Below, piece by piece: positions 29,689-34,503 of a DNA stretch of 34,503 nucleotides (position 1 is its first letter; each line of letters starts with the position of its first letter). The stretch lies in contig NZ_AQUR01000105.1 in the NCBI RefSeq assembly GCF_000372525.1, positions 1 to 34,503 of the forward strand, written 5' to 3'. A program made the translations under genes and the position numbers. The notes under the pieces were generated by a model. That model searched no databases. It saw nothing but the letters and a program-made list of their open reading frames with translations, and was not told the DNA's origin. The stretch is from Cupriavidus neocaledonicus (lineage in GTDB: Bacteria > Pseudomonadota > Gammaproteobacteria > Burkholderiales > Burkholderiaceae).

Positions 29689-31277
29689 GGTTGCGCTCCG
29701 TCAAACAGATTCCATGGAGCGTGGCTTGGTGTCCTCGGCGATCTGGGGCGCCCGACGTTGCCGCGTGCGGGCTTGATAAAGCTGTCCGGCGAAGCAACAA
29801 AGGCGCGCTCAGCCTCAGTCAGCCGCTCCTGGACAAGCATTTGCCACGCCAGCACTTTCTCGTCGGCATCCGAGAGGTCTCCGCCAGCACTGACGCGAGC
29901 AGCGATGCGGGCGCGCAATGTCTCTGGACTCGCTTCGCACTCGACGATGGCGAACGGCACGCAAAGGCGGCGCGCCAGGACAGCGAAGCGTTCACGCACG
30001 GCGCGGACCAGGAAAGTCGCGTCGGCAATCATAGGGAACCCGGCGCGGCATCCGAGCCGGCACACGGCGAGCAGGCGTCGGTAGGCCCGCGCCGTTTCGT
30101 CAACGGTATACCAGCCACCACAGGGCATCACGCCGCGGTGCAGACGCTTGCGCAGCGCATCGGAGCGCACACGGATCATCGATCCGGCCTCGCTCAACTG
30201 TGCGGCAATCGTAGATTTCCCGCTGCCGGACAGGCCATACATCAGCACCATCGGCCCGCAACGGTGTCTCAGGCACGCCCATGCCAACGCCAGCAGCCGG
30301 CGCGCCTCGGCCTGATCCGACGAAACATATAAGCCCTCGGCGTGCTTCTGGCTGGCACGCTCCAGCAGCACGCGCGCGCGCACCAGGGACCGCATGGCGA
30401 GATAAAACGGTAAAACGGTCAGCGCGCCGTAGTCCCCGGATTGCTCCAGGTAGCCGTTAAGCAGCCTGTATGCCAGCGCTGCCTGTCCATGATGCAGCAG
30501 GTCCATGACGGGGAAGGCCAGGTCGCTGATGGTGTCGGTCCAGCGCAAGGCGGCGTCGAACTCCAGGCAGTCGAATGGCGTCGGCACGCCGTTCAGCAGC
30601 ACGATATTGCCCAGGTGCAGGTCCCCATGGCACTCCCGCACATGGCCGTTGCGCAACCGTGCCCGGAATGCACTCGTCAGCCGGGTAGCCTCGCTGAGCG
30701 CGCGCCGGGCCACGCGGCTGGCCAAATGGCTGGCGGGTTCCAGCCGCTCGATGGCGCGTAGGCACTCTGCAAGCGTCGCGACGATGCGTGCTGGCGTACC
30801 AAGGTTACCGGACGGGGCGGCAGGGGGCTGCGCCTGGTGAAAGGCAGCCATGCTGCGTGCCAGCCCATCGATGTGGCACGCCTCCAGTCGGTTCGCGGCG
30901 ACTCTTGCGCTGAGCAGGTCATCCTGATCAAAGCGCCGCATACGAACCGCATGCTCTATCGGTATGCCGCTGCCGCCAATGCGGACCGAGCCGGGCGTAG
31001 GGCCTGGCACAATCGGTACCACATCGAGATACAGGGCCGGTGCGAACCGGCGGTTCAGGCGAAGTTCAGTCGTACAGTCGTCATGGCGTGCCCGCGCGGT
31101 GGAGAAGTCGACAAAGTCGAAACGCACCGCCTTGCGCACCTTGTACGCAAAATCCCCGGCAAGGAAGACACGGGAGATATGCGTCTCCACGACCTGCACG
31201 GCCGGCGCGGGGTGAGGATAGGCGTCGGGTTGCTGCAAGGCGGCCATCAAGTCCGCGTCACCCCATAGACGTTTCAT
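29685..31277 (-). CDS. Two-domain phosphotransferase/P-loop kinase (Rv2004c/COG2187-like)
   Basis: 530 residues, AAGGA before the ATG. The N-terminal part (about 1-320) resembles aminoglycoside-phosphotransferase-type kinases: FAYKVRKAVRFDFVDFSTA with the ATP Lys, the catalytic loop ECHGDLHLGNIVLLNG, and the metal-binding region DCLEFDAALRWTDTISDLAF. The C-terminal part (about 340-510) is an AAA_33-type P-loop domain with GLSGSGKST (Lys354). M. tuberculosis Rv2004c has this same arrangement and belongs to the DosR regulon. Substrates are unknown in all cases. It lies between the LRAT-like gene (95 bases upstream) and the nitroreductase half (four-base overlap), all on the minus strand. Confidence 0.9.
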   Translation of the reverse strand: MKRLWGDADLMAALQQPDAYPHPAPAVQVVETHISRVFLAGDFAYKVRKAVRFDFVDFSTARARHDDCTTELRLNRRFAPALYLDVVPIVPGPTPGSVRIGGSGIPIEHAVRMRRFDQDDLLSARVAANRLEACHIDGLARSMAAFHQAQPPAAPSGNLGTPARIVATLAECLRAIERLEPASHLASRVARRALSEATRLTSAFRARLRNGHVRECHGDLHLGNIVLLNGVPTPFDCLEFDAALRWTDTISDLAFPVMDLLHHGQAALAYRLLNGYLEQSGDYGALTVLPFYLAMRSLVRARVLLERASQKHAEGLYVSSDQAEARRLLALAWACLRHRCGPMVLMYGLSGSGKSTIAAQLSEAGSMIRVRSDALRKRLHRGVMPCGGWYTVDETARAYRRLLAVCRLGCRAGFPMIADATFLVRAVRERFAVLARRLCVPFAIVECEASPETLRARIAARVSAGGDLSDADEKVLAWQMLVQERLTEAERAFVASPDSFIKPARGNVGRPRSPRTPSHAPWNLFDGAQP

Positions 31278-31372
31278 GTCCTTGCCGTCTGTTCCCTTGC
31301 GTTATCGTGAGCTGGTTCCGCAAGCGCGGCGCCGCAAACATGGTCCCGGAGCCCGATTCCCGCCGCGGCAAT

Positions 31373-31855
31373 TTATGCCGTCACGTCGGCGAGATCCTGT
31401 CCCACGATGCGCGTCGCGCTACAGATTACACCAACGATCGCCAGCAGTGCGCGCCACGGGTGGTGCAGCAGTGCCTCCACTTGTTCGCTGCGGCTCTCTC
31501 CAGACAGACACCAGATGCAGAAGTGCTCGCAGTTGTTGGTGAGCAGCCGGTAGTCATCCTCTCCAAGTCGCGCCGTTGCGCGCCGTACGATCTCTGCGCC
31601 GACATACCTTGCTTGTGTGGCCGGCTCGACGCGAAAGCCTAACCCGCCGGCAAAACCGGCGAGGGTGATTGTCTCGACCGGGCCGCGGCGCAGGAAACCT
31701 TTGAACCCGACATAGTGCACAACCTCGCCGTTGCCGACATAGATGCCATGATGCACATAACCCAGGCGGTCTGTCTTCAGATGCGCGCCAAGAGGAATGT
31801 CCGCAGCTGCTTCGGGAAGGCGCTGTGCGTGTCCGATGTGGTGTTCGTCGCTCAT
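31373..31855 (-). CDS. LRAT/NlpC-P60-like acyltransferase-fold protein
   Basis: 160 residues from the ATG at 31855; longer starts exist upstream but run through the palindrome region. The circularly permuted NlpC/P60 fold of lecithin:retinol acyltransferase is indicated by GAHLKTDRLGYVHHGIYVGN (catalytic-type His), VVHYVGF, and LLTNNCEHFCIWCL with the nucleophile-type Cys in NCEHFC. A hydrophobic C-terminal stretch (ALLAIVGVICSATRIVG) may anchor it in the membrane. Bacterial members probably act on lipids or acyl-thioesters, but none of this subgroup is characterised to my knowledge. It is the first gene of a minus-strand set with the kinase and half nitroreductase and has the one-mismatch TGTCAGC palindrome 158 bases upstream. 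Confidence 0.85.
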   Translation of the reverse strand: MSDEHHIGHAQRLPEAAADIPLGAHLKTDRLGYVHHGIYVGNGEVVHYVGFKGFLRRGPVETITLAGFAGGLGFRVEPATQARYVGAEIVRRATARLGEDDYRLLTNNCEHFCIWCLSGESRSEQVEALLHHPWRALLAIVGVICSATRIVGQDLADVTA

Positions 31856-32013
31856 CGCTTTTCCCCTTGTGCCCTGGTTGCGCCCGTCTGTGCCTGCAGT
31901 ATCGTTTTCGGCCGGAGATGCCGAAATCAGCCGGTTCCGAAAAACGTGTCGGCTTGCAGCCATGCACTTCGTACGCGCGTCGCAACGGCGCTTGTCCGTC
32001 GTGCGCACAGCAT

Positions 32014-32031
32014 TGTCAGCGGAACCTGACA
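32014..32031. promoter_or_regulatory. Near-perfect TGTCAGC-N4-CCTGACA site (site 3)
   Basis: TGTCAGC-GGAA-CCTGACA differs from sites 1 and 2 by one base. It lies upstream of the LRAT-like gene (start 31855). A lone half-site TGTCAGC-GGAA with the same spacer bases recurs at 32424-32434. It is 94 bases (centre to centre) from an FNR-like box at 32110. Confidence 0.6.
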
Positions 32032-32109
32032 AGGGCCGTTCACCCGGCGTCGGGCCGTCCGAGCCGAGAAAGCCGGGTCAGCCTGGACTTTCGATATCCG
32101 TTGTTAATG

Positions 32110-32123
32110 CTGATGCGCATCAA
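32110..32123. promoter_or_regulatory. FNR-like box without an obvious gene
   Basis: CTGAT-GCGC-ATCAA matches nine of ten consensus bases. The sequences at the usual -10 offset are poor on both strands (TAGGTC right, GTCCAG left), so it is unlike the other promoters here. It might regulate the LRAT gene by another geometry, or be left over. Confidence 0.35.
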
Positions 32124-32465
32124 GGCCCGTCGCGGGAGCGCATATAGGTCAGAAGCAAGGCCAAGGCGTTGGCGCGCCGTGAAACTAGCCGGATCCGGGC
32201 TCATGTCCATAATGTTGAGCACCGGTACCGGATTGGCTGGTAGCGTGCTCTAGGGAATCGCGGACTTCGGCTGGAAGCCACTTCTTGTGACACGGCGCCT
32301 TTTCCAGGCTTGTCGTGGGGCCCGCGGGGGACGGTAGCGGTCAGCGCAGGATACCATCTGCAGCGTGCTGGTCAGGTCCGACACGCGTGCTGTCAACGCA
32401 GGGATTGGGACTTCGGGAAACCCTGTCAGCGGAAGAAATAGCGCAAATGACACAGTGGCCGCACT
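32124..32465. other. Gene-free stretch between the LRAT and USP genes
   Basis: No protein-coding frame with a domain or good start is seen. It contains the TGTCAGC-GGAA half-site (32424-32434) and several short GC-rich inverted repeats. A small RNA is possible but nothing positively supports one. Confidence 0.4.
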
Positions 32466-32906
32466 TCAGTCATGGCCATGGTGTTTGGTAACCAGCAAGA
32501 CTGGAACGGGGGAGGAGGCCAATACGCGCGCTGCCACCGAACCAAGGACCGCGGCCAGGAAAGCGCCCCGTCCGTGCGTCCCCATGACGATGACATCGGC
32601 TCGGCACGCTTCGACCACGTCGATGATTTGAGGCGCCGGCTCACCAACGCACGGGTGTTCTGTCACGGCACAATGTGCTGCCTTCAGCAGCGGGCGAATG
32701 GCGTGAAAGGCGTCTTCGGCTGCCTCGTTTGCCCACTGATCGATTTGAATCTTCGAAAAATATGCCTGGGGCCTGCCGCAAATTTCGGGAAACACGTGCA
32801 CTAGGTGAACTTCCAGCGGGGTCTCGAAGAGACTGGGGGAGGTCAGTCTTCTGGCCGCGGTAATACTGTATGACGAGCCATCGCTCGGTAGCACGACAAT
32901 TGTCAT
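32466..32906 (-). CDS. Universal stress protein, single domain
   Basis: 146 residues with GGAGG before the ATG. MTIVVLPSDGSSYSITAARR gives the first strand and nucleotide Asp; the C-terminal MGTHGRGAFLAAVLGSVAAR fits G-x2-G-x9-G-S with ATP binding expected. It stands alone, driven by the FNR-type promoter at 32932-32972, with the ISNCY element inserted just upstream of that promoter. Confidence 0.94.
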   Translation of the reverse strand: MTIVVLPSDGSSYSITAARRLTSPSLFETPLEVHLVHVFPEICGRPQAYFSKIQIDQWANEAAEDAFHAIRPLLKAAHCAVTEHPCVGEPAPQIIDVVEACRADVIVMGTHGRGAFLAAVLGSVAARVLASSPVPVLLVTKHHGHD

Positions 32907-32931
32907 CCCGGCCTCCTGTTACAACGATTCA

Positions 32932-32972
32932 AGCTTACGAAAGCTCCTCCGTCCCTACTTGAGGCAAATCAA
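32932..32972 (-). promoter_or_regulatory. FNR-type class II promoter of the last USP gene
   Basis: On the minus strand TTGAT-TTGC-CTCAA (32959-32972, nine of ten box bases), then TAAGCT (32937-32932) at the standard 28.5-base offset. The predicted start near 32924 is about 18 bases before the ATG. The IS on the right ends beyond the box, so the promoter appears intact. Confidence 0.72.
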
Positions 32973-33028
32973 AGCGGCGGAAGGCGGCCTGAAGGTGTGT
33001 ACGCCCCGTACGGGATGGGCAGCGTTGC

Positions 33029-34503
33029 GTGAAGGGGTTAGATGGTGTCCCATGCGAATCAGCTGGCGAAGGCGGCGCAGTTTCCAAAAGGTCGTTGTCG
33101 AGTCAAAACCCGCCGCAATGGGTGCGCCGCTGAAACCCATATCGTTCTGGCCCAGCGACCGCTGCGACTTCTTGCGGGGCGGCCGTCCACGCTTGCGCGG
33201 AGCTCGCTCCGTGCCAGGCACAGAGAGCGAACGCGTGTTGTCGCGCTTCTCCTGCACGTATTGCGCCAACTGCAGCACATGCCTCAGGCGCTTGTTGTCC
33301 ACGATATCGCGCCCTGGTCCACTTCCGACAGCCGGTCATAGGTGGTGTAGGGCAGGGCGGCGCCATTCGCCCGCGGCTCGATCCTGCCATCCGGGTAGTG
33401 ATAGACATCGATGTAGCGACCGGCCAGCTTGCGGTGCTCCGGCGTGTCCGCCAGCAGGTAGAGCATCTTGTCGTACTGGATCGTCAGGCTCTTGGACACG
33501 CAGCGTGGCTTACGCCACGCGAAGATCAGATCCAGGTTCTCATCCGGTCGCAGCGGCCGATGGGCGTTGTAGTTGTTGCGCGGCACCTTGGCAAAGCGCG
33601 CGTTGTAGTCGGCGATGAAATGCGGGGCAAACGCGTTGGCGGCGGCCAGGCTGTTGATCCCGCGCAGCCGCAGCTCCTTGACCAGCCGGTCCTGCAACGT
33701 GCCGTTCATCCGCTCGATGCGGCCCTTGGCCGGGCTCGAATTGGCGCACAGGATGTCGATATTGAGCTCGAACAGCGCGCGCCCGAACTGGGTGTAGCCG
33801 CGGCCTTCGGCGCTGTCCCTGGCGTTGACGCGGAAGATGCCGGCCTTGTCGCTGTAGAACGCCATCGGCTTGCCATGGCGCTCGACATAGGCGCGCGTGG
33901 CGGTGAAATACGCCGGCGTCGACTCGGTTGGCACGAACAGCAGCTGCATCAGGCGCCCGGTCGCGTCATCGACATAAAGCAGCAACGTGCACGCCGGCGC
34001 TCGGTCCTCGAGCCAGGCGTGGTCGCTGCCGTCGATCTGCACCAGCTCGCCCAGGCAGGCGCGGCGGTTCCTCGGCTGGTGCACCTTGGGCGGACGCTGC
34101 TTACGCGGCACCCAGAAGCCGGCGTCGATCATGAGCCGGCGCACCGTCTCCTTGGCCAGATCGATGCCATGCCGCTCGCGCAGATTCTCGGCGGCCAGCG
34201 TCGGGCCGAAGTCGGCATAGTTGTCGCGGATCAGCCCGAGCACCCGCGCTGCAAGGCCTGGTGGTGTCCGGTTGTTGGCTGGCTGACCCTGGCGGCGATT
34301 CAGTAGGCCGGCGGCGCCGTGTTGCTGGTAGCGCCGCAGCAGGCGCAGGGTCTGTCGGGGCGTTAGTCCCAGCCTGGATGCGGCAATCCCGGTCTTGAGA
34401 TGGCCGTCTGCCAGCGCTTGAACGACCTTGAGCCGGTCGATCTGCCGCATCGTCATGGTAATGGCTCCTGCTGGCATGACGGGCTCCCGCGCGCTGGAAG
34501 CCG
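33029..34503 (-). mobile_element. ISNCY (IS1202-like) insertion sequence, right end outside window
   Basis: The element is recognised by its transposase. The left boundary is not certain; a plausible terminal stretch is near 33029-33060 (GGGGTTAGATGGTGTCCCATG), because sequences to the left belong to the USP promoter. The other terminus lies outside the window, so inverted and direct repeats could not be checked. Confidence 0.6.
33284..34456 (-). pseudogene. ISNCY-family transposase, frameshifted near the C-terminus
   Basis: The ATG at 34456 (MTMRQIDRLKVVQALADGHL) has AGGAG eight bases upstream and is the family start. An N-terminal helix-turn-helix (about 10-60: SRLGLTPRQTLRLLRRYQQH) is followed by an integrase core with LVQIDGSDHAWLED (first Asp), LLLYVDDATGR and ANSSPAKGRIERMNGTLQDR (last Glu). 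At about 33305 the frame runs into SWTTSA and stops, while the expected continuation VDNKRLRHVLQLAQYVQEKR lies in another frame from 33302. GCGATATCGTGG contains one AT too many compared with an uninterrupted GCGATCGTGG, so a two-base insertion is the simplest cause. The catalytic core is intact, but the tail is lost unless ribosomes shift. Confidence 0.85.

Noticed and set aside
1..34503. CRISPR arrays, tRNA or rRNA genes, phage structural genes, replication origins
   Set aside because: No regularly spaced repeats, RNA-gene signatures or phage or replication proteins were seen; the only short tandem repeat is the Gly-Met coding one at 19692-19744.

Overview
The window is GC-rich DNA with codon use, gene families and insertion sequences typical of a beta-proteobacterium, most likely Cupriavidus/Ralstonia or a close Burkholderiales relative; the exact species cannot be fixed from the sequence alone. 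It is bounded by transposase sequence on both sides: an ISL3-family transposase tail at 3-281 and an ISNCY/IS1202-like transposase with a frameshift at about 33.0-34.5 kb. Several patches between them hold gene debris (21.75-22.5 kb, 26.9-27.3 kb, 28.9-29.4 kb, 31.9-32.46 kb), so this looks like a rearranged accessory island.

Layout. 1.2-2.3 kb: NarL/FixJ-type response regulator and a divergent receiver-like protein without the phospho-acceptor Asp. 2.5-5.4 kb: P2-type cation ATPase. 9.7-5.5 kb (minus): operon hsp20, truncated CBS protein, triple-BON protein, ADP-forming acyl-CoA synthetase fused to a GNAT acetyltransferase. 10.1-10.9 kb: an FNR-type regulator with all four cluster cysteines. 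11.1-15.0 kb: universal stress proteins (USPs), DUF1488, DUF3606, small unknowns, and a USP-lipoprotein fusion. 15.3-17.0 kb: histidine kinase with two PAS domains. 19.4-17.1 kb (minus): P1B ATPase with a C-terminal hemerythrin domain. 20.2-19.6 kb (minus): Met-rich secreted protein. 20.5-21.75 kb: DUF2933, ICMT-like methyltransferase, DUF5676. 25.2-22.5 kb (minus): Cu(I) ATPase with two YHS domains plus a small membrane protein. 25.7-26.9 kb: archaeal-type methionine adenosyltransferase. 27.4-28.9 kb: flavin split-barrel protein, N-truncated USP, lipoprotein. 31.9-29.4 kb (minus): LRAT-like protein, two-domain kinase, half nitroreductase. 32.9-32.5 kb (minus): USP.

How it fits together. The gene content (USPs, alpha-crystallin Hsp20, CBS protein, cation ATPase, flavin split-barrel protein, nitroreductase relative, an Rv2004c-like kinase, NarL-type regulator, HisKA_3 kinase) matches the hypoxia/dormancy DosR regulon of Mycobacterium tuberculosis and the low-oxygen-activated (lxa) locus of Burkholderia cenocepacia. 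The DNA supports low-oxygen control directly. Seven sites matching TTGAY-N4-RTCAA (two of them with one changed base or a weaker -10) are followed at a constant 28.5 bp from box centre to the first base of a -10 hexamer (TACGCT, TACCTT, TAAGCT or AAGAAT). They precede the cation ATPase, two USPs, the USP-lipoprotein fusion, the Met-rich protein, the Cu ATPase and the flavin split-barrel operon. The regulator at 10.1 kb carries the FNR recognition residues and the Fe-S cysteines, so the island appears to encode its own oxygen switch. A second palindrome, TGTCAGG-N4-CCTGACA, occurs upstream of the cation ATPase and of hsp20, with one mismatch upstream of the LRAT gene and with two upstream of the methionine adenosyltransferase. 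I propose it as the operator of the NarL-type regulator, driven by the PAS kinase, whose PAS domains carry FixL-like His and Arg residues. The result would be a two-input hypoxia-survival island.
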